From: Vibrio echinoideorum
Lineage (GTDB): Bacteria > Pseudomonadota > Gammaproteobacteria > Enterobacterales > Vibrionaceae
Reading direction: 5' to 3'
Assembly (NCBI RefSeq): GCF_024347455.1
Contig: NZ_AP025483.1
Location: 186,001-250,000 of the forward strand
DNA: 64,000 bases
Shown here piece by piece: positions 1 to 9,510 of this stretch; position 1 is the first letter of the stretch; every line of letters starts with the position of its first letter. The notes beneath the pieces are model-generated. The model was not told the DNA's origin. It saw nothing but the letters and a program-made list of their open reading frames with translations, and did not search any database. A program made the translations under genes and the position numbers.

Positions 1-357
1 CAACAGTATCGTATTGGTAAAAAAGTATTACCGTTACAGTCGGTTCAGCTCGACAGGTATAAACAGGAAGCGATATCCGTTCTCGATGTTACCGAGAAGC
101 AAAATGATGAAGGGTTAAAGCTTTTGCAGGGCTATTGGAATGGCAAAACGTTTCAGACTTGTTCTGGTAAGCAGTTTGATGACTTTGAGTTCAACCAAAC
201 ATTGCCTAATTTTGTGATTAACCGTTTATCGTCTGTAGAGAGCTATGGTGCTTTTGTCGGTAAAGCGTCTTTGAGAAAATTGTCGGTTGCTGAGTTTTTG
301 ATATTGGCAGATGAAAATCATGAGTGTGTATCAAGGCCCTCATTGCTGAAAGAATAG
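1..357 (+). CDS. YjaH-like DUF1481 protein, 3' part only
   Basis: The reading frame is open from the first base of the window and ends in TAG at 355-357, so only the C-terminal 118 residues are visible. They contain the segments LLQGYWNGKTFQTC and INRLSSVESYGAFVG, which resemble the C-terminal half of the DUF1481 (YjaH) family. In enterobacteria that gene lies beside purHD and hupA, and here purD follows convergently, which supports the call. The family has no established function; many members are predicted lipoproteins, but the N-terminus is missing here. The gene ends just before a bidirectional terminator shared with purD. Identification rests mostly on context plus weak recall of the family. 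Confidence 0.6.
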   Translation, partial: QQYRIGKKVLPLQSVQLDRYKQEAISVLDVTEKQNDEGLKLLQGYWNGKTFQTCSGKQFDDFEFNQTLPNFVINRLSSVESYGAFVGKASLRKLSVAEFLILADENHECVSRPSLLKE

Positions 358-438
358 AGATCGCTTAAATAGTATCAGAGCATTTGGCCTACTGTAGGCT
401 AAGTGCTTATTTGTCTGTACAGGTACGAATAATCAATA

Positions 439-466
439 AAAAGGCGCCTATCGAGGCGCCTTTTCT
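439..466. terminator. Bidirectional terminator between the YjaH-like gene and purD
   Basis: AAGGCGCC (441-448) pairs with GGCGCCTT (455-462) around a 6-nt loop. A run of A lies on one side and a run of T on the other, so it can end transcription from both convergent genes. Confidence 0.85.
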
Positions 467-523
467 TTTTATTCAGTTGCAGTCATTCAGTTACTGCCAT
501 TTGAATCTAGCGAATGATACTGA

Positions 524-1813
524 TTACTGCTCTTGCTCGCGCGCAATCGCACGGTAACCAATGTCATTGCGGTGGAACATACCATTCCAGCTAACTTGCT
601 TAGTTAACGCGTAAGCGCGCTCCTGAGCTTCAGAAACCGTGTTACCAAGTGCTGTTGCACAAAGTACTCGGCCGCCATTAGTCACAACATCGCCAGCTTC
701 GTTATTTGTAGTGCCTGCGTGGAAAACTTTTTGGCCTTCAACTTCGCTTGTTGGTAATGAAATTACATCACCTTTTGCGTAGTCAGCAGGGTAGCCGCCG
801 GCTGCAAGAACAACACCGATAGAAGCACGTGGATCCCACTTCGATTCCGCTTCGTCTAGTTTCTCGTCGATAGCCATTAGGCAAAGCTCAACAAGATCCG
901 ATTCCATACGCATCATAATAGGTTGCGTTTCTGGGTCGCCAAAGCGGCAGTTGTATTCGATAACCTTAGGTGTACCGTCTGCATCGATCATTAGGCCAGC
1001 ATAAAGGAAACCCGTGTAAGGAGCGCCTTCCGCGTCCATGCCACGTACCGTTGGGTAGATAACTTCTTCAAGGATACGGTTATGGATTTCTGGAGTCACA
1101 ACCGGCGCAGGAGAGTAAGCTCCCATGCCGCCCGTGTTAGGGCCTGTATCTTTGTCGCCAACACGTTTGTGATCTTGGCTGGTGGCCATAGGAAGTACGC
1201 TAGAACCATCAACCATCACGATGAAGCTTGCTTCTTCGCCTTCAAGGAATTCTTCGATAACTACTCGGCTGCCCGCTTCGCCGAATGCGTTGCCTGCTAG
1301 CATATCTTTGATTGCGTCTTCAGCTTCTTCAAGGGTCATCGCAACGATAACACCTTTACCAGCGGCAAGGCCGTCAGCTTTCACTACAATTGGAGCGCCT
1401 TGCTCACGAACGTAAGCGATAGCGGGTTCAATCTCAGTGAAGTTTGAGTAGTAACCTGTCGGGATATCATGACGAGCTAGGAAGTCTTTTGTGAATGCTT
1501 TAGAACCTTCAAGCTGCGCTGCGGCTTGGGTTGGGCCAAAGATTGGCAAACCCACTTCGCGGAATGCATCAACCACACCAATAACTAACGGAGCTTCAGG
1601 GCCCACGATAGTCAGTTCGATTTTCTTCTCTTGAGCAAACGCGACTAAACCAGCGATGTCTTCAACGCCAATCTTTACGTTCTCAAGTTTAGGCTCTAGC
1701 GCAGTACCTGCGTTGCCTGGAGCAATGAATACTGTTTCAACATTTGGGTTTTGTGCCGCTTTCCAACCCAAAGCATGTTCTCTACCGCCAGCACCGATGA
1801 TTAATACGTTCAT
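524..1813 (-). CDS. purD: Phosphoribosylamine--glycine ligase (GARS)
   Basis: This cytoplasmic enzyme joins glycine to phosphoribosylamine using ATP, the second step of purine synthesis. The 429 residues match the usual length. GAGGREHA (7-14) is the family N-terminus and GPEAPLVIG lies at 71-79. The ATP-grasp strand KADGLAAGKG is at 145-154, the conserved DHKRVGDKDTGPNTGGMG at 214-231, and the metal-binding FGDPETQ at 291-297. It follows purH on the same strand after 85 nt, the usual purHD order, but a terminator-like hairpin sits between the two genes. I saw no truncation or missing active-site residue. Confidence 0.97.
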   Translation of the reverse strand: MNVLIIGAGGREHALGWKAAQNPNVETVFIAPGNAGTALEPKLENVKIGVEDIAGLVAFAQEKKIELTIVGPEAPLVIGVVDAFREVGLPIFGPTQAAAQLEGSKAFTKDFLARHDIPTGYYSNFTEIEPAIAYVREQGAPIVVKADGLAAGKGVIVAMTLEEAEDAIKDMLAGNAFGEAGSRVVIEEFLEGEEASFIVMVDGSSVLPMATSQDHKRVGDKDTGPNTGGMGAYSPAPVVTPEIHNRILEEVIYPTVRGMDAEGAPYTGFLYAGLMIDADGTPKVIEYNCRFGDPETQPIMMRMESDLVELCLMAIDEKLDEAESKWDPRASIGVVLAAGGYPADYAKGDVISLPTSEVEGQKVFHAGTTNNEAGDVVTNGGRVLCATALGNTVSEAQERAYALTKQVSWNGMFHRNDIGYRAIAREQEQ

Positions 1814-1840
1814 GTTTCAATCCTTAAGTCTTTAATTCTT

Positions 1841-1865
1841 AAAAGCCCCTCAAAATTGAGAGGCT
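1841..1865 (-). terminator. Hairpin with T tract between purH and purD
   Basis: On the minus strand AGCCTCTCA and TGAGGGGCT pair through nine base pairs (one G-U) around a 4-nt loop, followed by TTTT. It looks like an intrinsic terminator placed inside the purHD transcription unit. It could lower purD expression relative to purH, or simply act as a weak attenuator. Confidence 0.6.
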
Positions 1866-1898
1866 CGATAGCTACTAATTGTTTAGGTGAACTAAATA

Positions 1899-3491
1899 TT
1901 AGTGGCGGAAGTGACGCATGCCCGTAAAGATCATCGCCATGCCGTGTTCGTCTGCTGCTGCGATAACTTCGTCATCACGCATAGAGCCACCCGGTTGGAT
2001 AACACACTTGATACCCGCTTCAGCTGCCGCGTCGATACCGTCACGGAATGGGAAGAATGCATCTGATGCCATTGCACACCCTTCAACAACCAAACCTTCG
2101 TCAGCAGCTTTGATGCCTGCGATTTTCGCAGAGTAAACGCGGCTCATTTGGCCAGCGCCGACACCAATCGTCATGTCGCCTTTCGAGTAAACGATAGCGT
2201 TAGATTTAACGTACTTCGCTACTTTCCAGCAGAATAACGCATCTTTCAGCTCTTCAGCGGTTGGTTGACGCTTAGAAACTACTTTCAGGTCGTCTTCTGA
2301 CACCATGCCTTGGTCGCGATCTTGAACTAATAGGCCGCCGTTAACGCGTTTCACGTCAAAGCCAGTTGTCTTCGTTGTCCACTCGCCACACTCAAGTAGG
2401 CGAAGGTTTTTCTTAGCCGCTACGATTGCTACTGCTTCAGCAGAAACAGATGGTGCAATGATAACTTCAACGAATTGACGCTCAGTGATAGCCGTTGCTG
2501 TTGCAGCGTCTAGTTCACGGTTGAATGCGATGATGCCGCCAAATGCAGACGTTGGGTCTGTTTTGAATGCGCGGTCGTAAGCTTCGAGGATGTCTTCACC
2601 TAGTGCTACACCACATGGGTTAGCGTGCTTAACGATGACACATGCTGGTTGGTCGAACTCTTTTACGCACTCAAGCGCTGCGTCAGTGTCAGCGATATTG
2701 TTGTAAGAAAGTGCTTTGCCTTGGATTTGGCGAGCTGTAGAAACTGATGCTTCTTCAGGATTAGCTTCAACATAGAATGCCGCTGCTTGGTGGCTGTTCT
2801 CACCGTAGCGCATGTCTTGTTTCTTCTCGAACTGTTGGTTGAACGTGCGAGGAAATTTAGACTCTTCGTCACCTTCTTTGTTCTCGCCGTAGCTAGGAAC
2901 CATAGTGCCGAAGTAGTTAGCGATCATGCCGTCGTAAGAAGCGGTGTGCTCGAATGCTGCGATAGCGAGGTCGAAGCGAGTCTCTAGCGTCAGAGATTTC
3001 TCGTTAGCGTCCATTTCAGTCACAACGCGCTCGTAGTCGTGTGCGTTTACAACGATCGCTACGTCTTTGTGGTTTTTCGCTGCAGAGCGAACCATTGTTG
3101 GACCGCCGATGTCGATGTTCTCAACGGCGTCAGCAAGGGTACAACCTTCTTTAGCAACGGTTTCTGCGAATGGGTATAGGTTTACAACAACCATATCGAT
3201 AGGGTTGATGCCGTGAGTTTCCATCACGTCATCATCTTGGCCACGACGGCCTAGAACACCACCATGAACTTTTGGGTGCAGAGTCTTAACACGGCCATCC
3301 ATCATTTCTGGGAAACCAGTGTAATCAGATACTTCTGTAACAGAGATGCCTTTTTCAGCAAGCAGGCGAGCAGTGCCACCGGTAGATAAGATATCTACAC
3401 CACGGTTAGCAAGAGCTTGTGCAAATTCAACGATACCAGTTTTGTCTGATACGCTGATTAGAGCGCGGCGAATTGGACGAGCGTTATTCAT
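1899..3491 (-). CDS. purH: Bifunctional AICAR transformylase/IMP cyclohydrolase
   Basis: PurH catalyses the last two steps of IMP synthesis in the cytoplasm. The 530 residues show the N-terminal methylglyoxal-synthase-like cyclohydrolase domain with STGGT (36-40) and [13 protein letters not shown] (66-78). The C-terminal AICAR transformylase domain has RYGENSHQ (228-235) and the catalytic Lys-His of KHANPCG (288-294). The length equals that of E. coli PurH. It is the first gene of purHD. A possible PurR operator lies about 220 nt upstream (3713-3728). Nothing is missing or unusual in the coding sequence. Confidence 0.97.
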   Translation of the reverse strand: MNNARPIRRALISVSDKTGIVEFAQALANRGVDILSTGGTARLLAEKGISVTEVSDYTGFPEMMDGRVKTLHPKVHGGVLGRRGQDDDVMETHGINPIDMVVVNLYPFAETVAKEGCTLADAVENIDIGGPTMVRSAAKNHKDVAIVVNAHDYERVVTEMDANEKSLTLETRFDLAIAAFEHTASYDGMIANYFGTMVPSYGENKEGDEESKFPRTFNQQFEKKQDMRYGENSHQAAAFYVEANPEEASVSTARQIQGKALSYNNIADTDAALECVKEFDQPACVIVKHANPCGVALGEDILEAYDRAFKTDPTSAFGGIIAFNRELDAATATAITERQFVEVIIAPSVSAEAVAIVAAKKNLRLLECGEWTTKTTGFDVKRVNGGLLVQDRDQGMVSEDDLKVVSKRQPTAEELKDALFCWKVAKYVKSNAIVYSKGDMTIGVGAGQMSRVYSAKIAGIKAADEGLVVEGCAMASDAFFPFRDGIDAAAEAGIKCVIQPGGSMRDDEVIAAADEHGMAMIFTGMRHFRH

Positions 3492-3816
3492 GCTTCCATC
3501 TTCCTCAAATTCATGGGGTTAAAATAAAGATATTTGCCAAAAAAGAACTTGTTTCTATCTTCTTAGCGTGGATTATCTAAGATACCAGTAAGAGATAAAA
3601 TATTGGCCAGTTTTGGTAAAGACCTTTTGGGTCAGTCTTATGATTAAGCTATAAGATAACCAACTCCAAATTTGATGGCGCAGATTCTAACTAATTTATT
3701 ACAAAAAAGCTCGCGCAATCGTTTGGCATCTCAAGATTAATTATGAAAAGTGCCATTTCAGCCTAAAAAGTAACGATAAGGTTAATTGTGGAATGGACGA
3801 AACAGTAGGAAAAAAC
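3492..3816. other. Divergent intergenic region between purH and zntR
   Basis: This AT-rich 325-nt region must hold the promoters for both genes. The only recognisable site is a PurR-like sequence at 3713-3728. I see no RNA gene or further open frame in it. Confidence 0.6.
3713..3728. promoter_or_regulatory. Possible PurR operator
   Basis: GCGCAATCGTTTGGCA matches 11 of 16 positions of the PurR consensus ACGCAAACGTTTGCGT, including the central CG. It is about 220 nt from the purH start and only 89 nt from that of zntR, which is far for purH. Weak call. Confidence 0.3.
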
Positions 3817-4257
3817 ATGTTTCAGATCGGTGAATTAGCGAAACGATGCGGTGTGACAGCCGATACCTTACGATTTTATGAAAAGAATAACCTGATCGCG
3901 CCAGCCAGTCGCAGTGAGTCGGGTTACCGCCTATATGATGAAAATAACCAGAAACAGGTGACGTTTATTCTCAAATCTAAAGAGTTAGGGCTGAGTTTGG
4001 ATGAAATCAAAGAATTGCTCGAGATTCGCTTGGAAGCGACGCAACACAGTTGTGCGGAAGTGAAGTCGATTACCTCAGCAAAATTAGAGATGATTGATGA
4101 AAAAATGTCTGAGTTAACCAAGATTCGCACGGCGCTTAAAAAGATTAATGATGCGTGCTGTGGTCACATAGACGACGATGCTAGCCATTGTTCGATTTTG
4201 GCGGCCTTGGACTCAGCAAATGTTGATAAAGGGCGCTGTGGCCGTACTGGAGAGTAA
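3817..4257 (+). CDS. zntR: Zn(II)-responsive MerR-family regulator ZntR
   Basis: This MerR-type activator senses zinc and normally switches on the exporter zntA, which is not in this window. The start at 3817 is preferred over the in-frame ATG at 3793 because AGGA lies seven bases upstream and the protein then begins MFQIGELAKRCGV, as MerR proteins do. With that start (146 residues) the metal-site cysteines fall at C79, C114, C115, C125 and C141, almost the E. coli ZntR numbering, with H117 nearby. The N-terminal winged helix-turn-helix (about 1-70) is followed by a dimer helix. It converges on fis and shares a terminator with it. CueR is less likely because of the CCGH...C C-terminal loop and the early Cys79. 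Confidence 0.88.
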   Translation: MFQIGELAKRCGVTADTLRFYEKNNLIAPASRSESGYRLYDENNQKQVTFILKSKELGLSLDEIKELLEIRLEATQHSCAEVKSITSAKLEMIDEKMSELTKIRTALKKINDACCGHIDDDASHCSILAALDSANVDKGRCGRTGE

Positions 4258-4286
4258 TTAGCCACCTATCAAGAGCCTGCAGGTAA

Positions 4287-4323
4287 AAAAAAAGCCAAAC
4301 TCAATAAATGAGCTTGGCTTTCA
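4287..4323. terminator. Bidirectional terminator between zntR and fis
   Basis: AAGCCAAACTCA pairs imperfectly with TGAGCTTGGCTT around AATAAA. A long A run lies on the left and T-rich sequence on the right, so it can serve both convergent genes. Confidence 0.8.
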
Positions 4324-4347
4324 ATTCAATAAATTACGAAAGAACGA

Positions 4348-4644
4348 TTAGTTCATGCCGTATTTTTTAAGTTTCTTGCGAAGAGTACCGCGGTTAATAC
4401 CCATCATGGTTGCTGCGCGAGTCTGGTTACCGCGAGTGTACTGCATGATAGTGTCTAGTAGTGGCTGTTCAACTTCAGCTAATACTAATTCGTATAACTC
4501 GCTGACTTCTTGACCGTTTAATTGAGCAAGGTAATTTTTCAATGATGCTTTAACTGAGTCACGTAGTGGTTTCTGCGTGATTTGGTCTTGTGATGTAACT
4601 GTAGTTACTGTCAATGCTTCTGAAGTCAGATTTTGTTCGAACAT
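4348..4644 (-). CDS. fis: DNA-binding protein Fis
   Basis: Fis is an abundant nucleoid protein that bends DNA, activates rRNA promoters and assists recombination. The 98-residue length is the family standard. The C-terminal helix-turn-helix [20 protein letters not shown] and the end KKLKKYGMN are essentially those of E. coli Fis, and the N-terminal beta-hairpin region is present. It directly follows dusB on the same strand, with 23 nt between the two genes. That is the conserved dusB-fis operon, in which growth-phase control acts at the promoter ahead of dusB. Very confident. Confidence 0.97.
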   Translation of the reverse strand: MFEQNLTSEALTVTTVTSQDQITQKPLRDSVKASLKNYLAQLNGQEVSELYELVLAEVEQPLLDTIMQYTRGNQTRAATMMGINRGTLRKKLKKYGMN

Positions 4645-4667
4645 ATTCGGTCTAGCTCTTCTCGTAA

Positions 4668-5636
4668 TTATGGTGCAACGTTATCAAAAAAACCTTCTAG
4701 CGCCTCAAGCTGCAGATCACCTGCTTCGAATGCGTTGAAGGTACGGCGAAACTCACTCGCTTGTTCATGTTCCTTTAGATACCAACCCACATGCTTACGA
4801 GCAATTCGGGGGCCTAAAAACTCGCCATAAAATTCATGTAGAGCGTTCACATGGCCAAGCATGATGTCCTTTACTTCCGAAATCGGGAGCGGGTCCATCG
4901 TGGTGCCGTTTTCCAAATAGTGTAGGATTTCGTTAAAAATCCAAGGACGTCCTTGGGCAGGTCGACCTATCATCAAAGCATCAGCGCCGGTGTACTCCAG
5001 CACAAACTTAGCTTTTTCCGGACTATCGATATCACCGTTAGCGATAACCGGAATAGATACTGCTTGTTTCGCTGCTTTAATGTGTTTGTATTCTGCCTCA
5101 CCTTTGTACATACAAGCGCGAGTTCTCCCGTGAAGGGCAAGTGCTTGTATGCCGCAGTCTTCGGCTATTTTAGCGATTTGGACACAGTTTCTGTTATCTG
5201 TATCCCAGCCTGTACGAGTCTTTAACGTTACTGGAACGTCGACAGCGTTTACTACGGCCTTCAAGATCTCTTCTATGAGTTCTGGATGCTGCAGTAGGGC
5301 AGAGCCCGCAAGCTTCTTATTCACTTTTTTTGCTGGACAACCCATATTGATATCGATGATTTGCGCACCGTTATTAACATTAAATTGAGCAGCTTCGGCC
5401 ATAAGCTGTGGATCTGCACCAGCGATTTGTACTGAACGAATGCCCGATTCGCCTTCATGTACCATACGCTGCTGAGACTTCGACGTTTTCCAAACCTTAG
5501 GGTTGGAGGACATCATTTCACTGACTGCCATCCCCGCACCATAGCGAAGACACAACTCACGGAATGGTCTATCCGTTACGCCAGCCATTGGAGCGACGAT
5601 TAGATTGTTCTTAAGTTGATAATTTCCGATTTTCAA
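4668..5636 (-). CDS. dusB: tRNA-dihydrouridine synthase B
   Basis: DusB is an FMN enzyme that reduces specific uridines of tRNA to dihydrouridine. The TIM-barrel domain shows [10 protein letters not shown] near the N-terminus, [15 protein letters not shown] with the catalytic cysteine, KTRTGW and HGRTR. I chose the TTG at 5636 because the protein then starts [10 protein letters not shown] and the catalytic cysteine becomes C100, as in E. coli DusB; the total is 322 residues. A second TTG at 5663 would add nine residues unlike the family. Neither TTG has a good Shine-Dalgarno sequence, so weak initiation is likely. It is the first gene of the dusB-fis unit, downstream of prmA. Confidence 0.93.
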   Translation of the reverse strand: MKIGNYQLKNNLIVAPMAGVTDRPFRELCLRYGAGMAVSEMMSSNPKVWKTSKSQQRMVHEGESGIRSVQIAGADPQLMAEAAQFNVNNGAQIIDINMGCPAKKVNKKLAGSALLQHPELIEEILKAVVNAVDVPVTLKTRTGWDTDNRNCVQIAKIAEDCGIQALALHGRTRACMYKGEAEYKHIKAAKQAVSIPVIANGDIDSPEKAKFVLEYTGADALMIGRPAQGRPWIFNEILHYLENGTTMDPLPISEVKDIMLGHVNALHEFYGEFLGPRIARKHVGWYLKEHEQASEFRRTFNAFEAGDLQLEALEGFFDNVAP

Positions 5637-5718
5637 AACGTCATCACAGTTCTGTACCAGCAAGGGCGCGCATTTTACGCATTTTTTCGCTGCGTGAAAA
5701 GACTAATATTTGAGCATT

Positions 5719-5742
5719 TACAAATTGTTTTTGTAATTTGTA
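5719..5742. repeat. Inverted repeat between prmA and dusB
   Basis: TACAAATT (5719-5726) and AATTTGTA (5735-5742) form a perfect 8-bp inverted repeat with an 8-nt T-rich spacer. It may be a weak hairpin or a protein site in the dusB promoter region; its function is unknown. Confidence 0.35.
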
Positions 5743-5775
5743 TGAAATTCAATCAATTAGCACCCAAAGTCTTGT

Positions 5776-6663
5776 CTAGCCTTGCTTGCGACCTGAGATT
5801 CGACACCACTCTTGTTGTTCGATAATCGGATCGATGTGAAGCTCATCACGATAATAAGTCGCAACATCTTCCGCTTGTGTATCTAAAACACCCGACATCG
5901 CTAGCATGCCATTTGGCTTAATTAGGCCTTTGATGATGCTAGAAAGGTCGCGTAGTGGGCCTGCAAGAATATTGGCAACGACAACGTCAGCAAGCAAACC
6001 TTCAGGTTGATCTTGTGGTAAGAACACGTCCAGTTGATCAGCAACGCCATTGCGTTGTGCGTTGTCTTTTGAAGCGAGTAAAGCTTGAGGATCAATGTCG
6101 ATCCCGATAACTTTCTCAGCGCCAAGTTTGATTGCAGCGATCGCTAGGATGCCTGAACCACAACCGAAGTCGATCACGGTTTTGCCGGTAAGGTCTAAGC
6201 CTTCTAGCCACTCAAGACACAGTGCTGTAGTTGGGTGAGTACCCGTACCAAATGCAAGGCCTGGATCTAACATGACGTTTACTGCGTCAGGTTCTGGGAT
6301 ATCACGCCAGCTTGGGCAGATCCAAAGACGCTCACCAAACTTCATTGGGTGGAAATTGTCCATCCATTCACGTTCCCAATCTTTGTCTTCGATTTGCTCT
6401 ACTTTATGAGCAAAGTCAGCAGGGAACATGTTGCTTGCTTTAATCTGTGCTAGGACGACACCAGTATCAGTCTCAGCGTCGTATAGCGCGAGAATGTCAG
6501 TATCACCCCAAAGGCGAGTTTCACCCGGCAGAGGCTCAAATACAGGGGTATCTTGTGCATCCAGGAAAGTTACGGAAAGAGCGCCAGTCTCTTCCATTAA
6601 CATGTCGCCGATTTGTTCGGCATTTTCATTGGTCGCATTAAGCTTGATTTGAATCCAAGGCAT
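5776..6663 (-). CDS. prmA: Ribosomal protein L11 methyltransferase
   Basis: PrmA trimethylates ribosomal protein L11 using S-adenosylmethionine. The 295 residues match the family (293 in E. coli). The N-terminal substrate-recognition domain (about 1-90) is followed by the conserved [14 protein letters not shown] (133-146) and the SAM-binding motif I DFGCGSG (165-171). It lies upstream of dusB-fis, the common arrangement. The terminator of the accBC transcript separates it from accC, so it probably has its own promoter. TATAAT-like stretches occur on the minus strand around 6740-6765. Confidence 0.95.
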   Translation of the reverse strand: MPWIQIKLNATNENAEQIGDMLMEETGALSVTFLDAQDTPVFEPLPGETRLWGDTDILALYDAETDTGVVLAQIKASNMFPADFAHKVEQIEDKDWEREWMDNFHPMKFGERLWICPSWRDIPEPDAVNVMLDPGLAFGTGTHPTTALCLEWLEGLDLTGKTVIDFGCGSGILAIAAIKLGAEKVIGIDIDPQALLASKDNAQRNGVADQLDVFLPQDQPEGLLADVVVANILAGPLRDLSSIIKGLIKPNGMLAMSGVLDTQAEDVATYYRDELHIDPIIEQQEWCRISGRKQG

Positions 6664-6784
6664 GGCTGCATCTTCTATATGAGAAAAATTGGATGGCGAG
6701 TCTAGCAGAAAATATGAGCAAATTCACCAAAACACCACGGATTATAATAGGGATTATAGATTGATCTTTTCGGGTGCTTTAAAA

Positions 6785-6814
6785 ACAAAAATGCCCACCG
6801 AAGTGAGCATTTTG
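6785..6814 (-). terminator. Terminator after accC
   Basis: On the minus strand AAAATGCTCACTTCGGTGGGCATTTTT-type pairing is seen: AATGCTCAC pairs with GTGGGCATT around TTCG, followed by a T run. It ends the accBC transcript before prmA. Confidence 0.8.
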
Positions 6815-6851
6815 AATGTTCTTAAAAGAACGAGGTACTGAAGGCTAGCTT

Positions 6852-8195
6852 CTATTGTAGACCGAGTTTCTTCTCAAGGTAGTGGATGTTTGCACCACCG
6901 TGTTGGAAGTTTTCGTCGTTCATAATAGCCAACTGAAGTTCAGTATTAACGTTAATACCTTCAACAATCATCTCACCCAATGCGTTCTTCATTCGAGCGA
7001 TAGCGACATCACGGTTCTCACCGTAAGTGATCAGCTTACCAATCATTGAATCGTAGTGTGGTGGTACTGTGTAACCAGTATAGATGTGAGATTCCCAACG
7101 AACACCCATGCCGCCTGGAGCGTGGAAGCGCGTGATCTTACCTGGAGATGGTAGGAAACGAACAGGATCTTCCGCGTTGATACGACATTCGATTGAGTGG
7201 CCACGCAGCTTAATATCATCCTGTGTGAATGATAGAGGTTGACCAGCAGCAATGCGAAGTTGCTCTTTCACTAGGTCGATACCCGTTACCATTTCAGTAA
7301 TCGTGTGCTCTACCTGGATACGAGTGTTCATTTCGATGAAGTAGAACTCACCGTTCTCGTATAGGAATTCAAATGTACCTGCGCCGCGGTAACCAATCTC
7401 AAGACATGCACGAGTACAGCGGTCACCGATGTACTTACGCATTTCTTCAGTGATACCTGGTGCTGGCGCTTCTTCCACAACTTTCTGGTGACGACGCTGC
7501 ATAGAACAATCACGTTCACCTAGGTGGATAGCATTACCTTGGCCATCAGCCAGTACTTGTACTTCAATGTGACGCGGGTTTTCTAGGAATTTTTCCATGT
7601 AAACCACGTCGTTATTGAAACACGCTTTTGCTTCCGCACGAGTCATTGCGATAGCTTCTGTTAGTTCTTTTTCAGAACGAACAACACGCATACCACGACC
7701 GCCGCCGCCGCCAGATGCTTTGATGATAACTGGGAAACCAATGCGCTTAGCGTGCGCTTTGTTTTTTATTTCGTCATTATCAAGAGGACCGTCTGAACCT
7801 GGTACACAAGGTACGCCAGCTTTCTTCATTGACGTGATAGCTGACACTTTGTCACCCATCATGCGAATGGTTTCAGCTTTAGGGCCAACGAAGATAAAGC
7901 CACTGCGCTCTACCTGTTCTGCGAAGTCTGCATTTTCAGATAGGAAGCCATAGCCCGGGTGGATAGCCACTGCGCCTGTCACTTCAGCTGCACTGATGAT
8001 GCGAGGAATATTCAGGTAGCTATCGATACCGCGAGCTGGACCGATACAAATAGTTTCGTCTGCAAGAAGTACGTGTTTAAGGTCGCGGTCAGCGGTTGAG
8101 TGAACCGCTACCGTTTTAATACCAAGTTCTTTACATGCACGCAGAATACGCAGTGCAATTTCACCACGGTTCGCGATTACTAATTTATCTAACAT
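6852..8195 (-). CDS. accC: Acetyl-CoA carboxylase, biotin carboxylase subunit
   Basis: AccC carboxylates the biotin on AccB with ATP and bicarbonate, the first half-reaction of malonyl-CoA formation for fatty acid synthesis. The 447 residues carry [10 protein letters not shown] (79-88), the ATP-grasp Lys159 and glycine-rich GGGGGRGMR (162-170), [11 protein letters not shown] (234-244) and the active-site RIQVEH (291-296). It follows accB after 15 nt, the standard accBC operon. The gene is full length and no key residue is missing. Confidence 0.98.
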   Translation of the reverse strand: MLDKLVIANRGEIALRILRACKELGIKTVAVHSTADRDLKHVLLADETICIGPARGIDSYLNIPRIISAAEVTGAVAIHPGYGFLSENADFAEQVERSGFIFVGPKAETIRMMGDKVSAITSMKKAGVPCVPGSDGPLDNDEIKNKAHAKRIGFPVIIKASGGGGGRGMRVVRSEKELTEAIAMTRAEAKACFNNDVVYMEKFLENPRHIEVQVLADGQGNAIHLGERDCSMQRRHQKVVEEAPAPGITEEMRKYIGDRCTRACLEIGYRGAGTFEFLYENGEFYFIEMNTRIQVEHTITEMVTGIDLVKEQLRIAAGQPLSFTQDDIKLRGHSIECRINAEDPVRFLPSPGKITRFHAPGGMGVRWESHIYTGYTVPPHYDSMIGKLITYGENRDVAIARMKNALGEMIVEGINVNTELQLAIMNDENFQHGGANIHYLEKKLGLQ

Positions 8196-8210
8196 AATGA
8201 GTGCTCTCTA

Positions 8211-8663
8211 TTATTCGATAATTACTAGAGCTTGGTCGAATTCTACTGGTTGACCGTCTTCAAGTAGAATAGCGGTTACAACACCAGATTTATCAGCTTC
8301 GATTTGGTTCATCATTTTCATTGCTTCAACGATACATAGCGTTTCGCCAGCAGTTACAGATTGACCAACCTTAACGAATGGTTTTGCATCTGGGCTTGGA
8401 GCGCCGTAGAAAGTACCAACCATTGGAGAAAGAACTTGGTGACCAGCTGGAACCGCAGGAGCTGCTGCTTCTGCTGCTACAGGTGCCGCCGCAGGAGCAG
8501 GAGCTGCTACAGGAGCAGGAGCTGCTGCATATTGAATAGGTGCTGCAGATACAGGGCTGTTACGACTGATTCGTACTGACTCTTCACCTTCAGAGATTTC
8601 TAGCTCAGAAATGCCAGACTCTTCAACCAATTCGATTAGCTTTTTGATTTTGCGAATATCCAT
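8211..8663 (-). CDS. accB: Acetyl-CoA carboxylase, biotin carboxyl carrier protein
   Basis: AccB carries the biotin that moves carboxyl groups from biotin carboxylase to the carboxyltransferase. The N-terminal segment (1-35) is followed by a flexible Ala/Pro linker (about 39-73) and the C-terminal biotinyl domain. The biotinylated lysine is K116 in EAMKM (113-117). The thumb region [18 protein letters not shown] is present. Length 150 is close to that of E. coli (156). AroQ is 74 nt upstream on the same strand, as in many gammaproteobacteria. AccB usually represses its own operon, but I cannot point to a site for this. Confidence 0.97.
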   Translation of the reverse strand: MDIRKIKKLIELVEESGISELEISEGEESVRISRNSPVSAAPIQYAAAPAPVAAPAPAAAPVAAEAAAPAVPAGHQVLSPMVGTFYGAPSPDAKPFVKVGQSVTAGETLCIVEAMKMMNQIEADKSGVVTAILLEDGQPVEFDQALVIIE

Positions 8664-8737
8664 TGTTTCTTTCTCTTTATCTGTTAATTGAACTTACTCT
8701 ATGACTGAGTAGGTTAGTAATAGTTCGTTGTTTATGT

Positions 8738-9187
8738 TTACTTTGAGTTGAGCTTGCTGAGCGCAGCTGTCAAAGCAAATTGATAACCTTGAGCACCTAA
8801 GCCACAAATCACACCTTCTGCTTTATCAGATAGGTAAGAGTGGTGACGGAATGGTTCACGTGCGTGAATATTCGATAGATGAACTTCAATAAATGGGATT
8901 GCAACACCAAGTAGTGCATCACGCAGTGCCACACTGGTATGTGTAAAGGCCGCTGGGTTGATAATAATGAAATCAACATTTTGATAAGCACTATGGATAG
9001 CTTCAATCAGTTCATACTCGCGATTTGACTGCAAGTGAGATAGCTCAACATCGTGTGCTTTCGCTTGCTCGGTCAAGGAGCTAATAATCTGGTCAAGTGT
9101 TTGAGAACCGTAGTGTGCGGGCTCTCTAAGGCCTAACAGGTTAAGGTTTGGGCCATTTAAAACTAGAATGCGAAACTTTGTAGACAT
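8738..9187 (-). CDS. aroQ: Type II 3-dehydroquinate dehydratase
   Basis: AroQ converts 3-dehydroquinate to 3-dehydroshikimate, the third step of the shikimate pathway. I chose the ATG at 9187 (149 residues) because the family begins near [17 protein letters not shown] and AAGGAAG lies upstream. The frame is open to 9235 but that extension is not conserved. NGPNLNLLG (11-19), the REPxxYG loop with the catalytic Tyr (21-27), NPAAFTHTS (77-85) and EVHLSN with His103 are intact. It is followed by accBC, a frequent arrangement that links it to central metabolism only by position. Confidence 0.95.
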   Translation of the reverse strand: MSTKFRILVLNGPNLNLLGLREPAHYGSQTLDQIISSLTEQAKAHDVELSHLQSNREYELIEAIHSAYQNVDFIIINPAAFTHTSVALRDALLGVAIPFIEVHLSNIHAREPFRHHSYLSDKAEGVICGLGAQGYQFALTAALSKLNSK

Positions 9188-9510
9188 CGTGGGGCTATCT
9201 TCCTTTATCGTGATTACGAACGTGAATGTTGCCATTTTATTGAAAATTTGGGGTTAATTTCCAGTGAGAAAAACCCAAAATTAAAAATTAGAACCAGATT
9301 ATAGCTAATTCAGCGCAAATCGCAGCAATTTACTGGTCTAATCTCCTATTGAGACAGCATGGAGTTGTTACCAACTTAACAAAAAATCGCCGTAGCCTTA
9401 ATTTTGTAGAGGATATTTGAGATCAAGATCAGCCATAAAAAAACCGCCACATAGGTGACGGTTTAGAAAGGGGCTGTTTTAAACAGTAATGAGTTAATGT
9501 AATAGGTTGC
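9188..9510. other. Intergenic region between acs and aroQ
   Basis: This 323-nt region holds the acs terminator (9435-9466) and the aroQ leader. In the leader, an imperfect inverted repeat (about 9241-9283; minus strand AATTTTGGGTT against AACCCCAAATTTT) could fold close to the aroQ start. I see no open frame or RNA gene. Confidence 0.5.
9435..9466 (-). terminator. Terminator after acs
   Basis: On the minus strand AACCGTCACC pairs with the right arm TGGCGGTT around TATG, followed by seven T. Strong intrinsic terminator. Confidence 0.85.
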
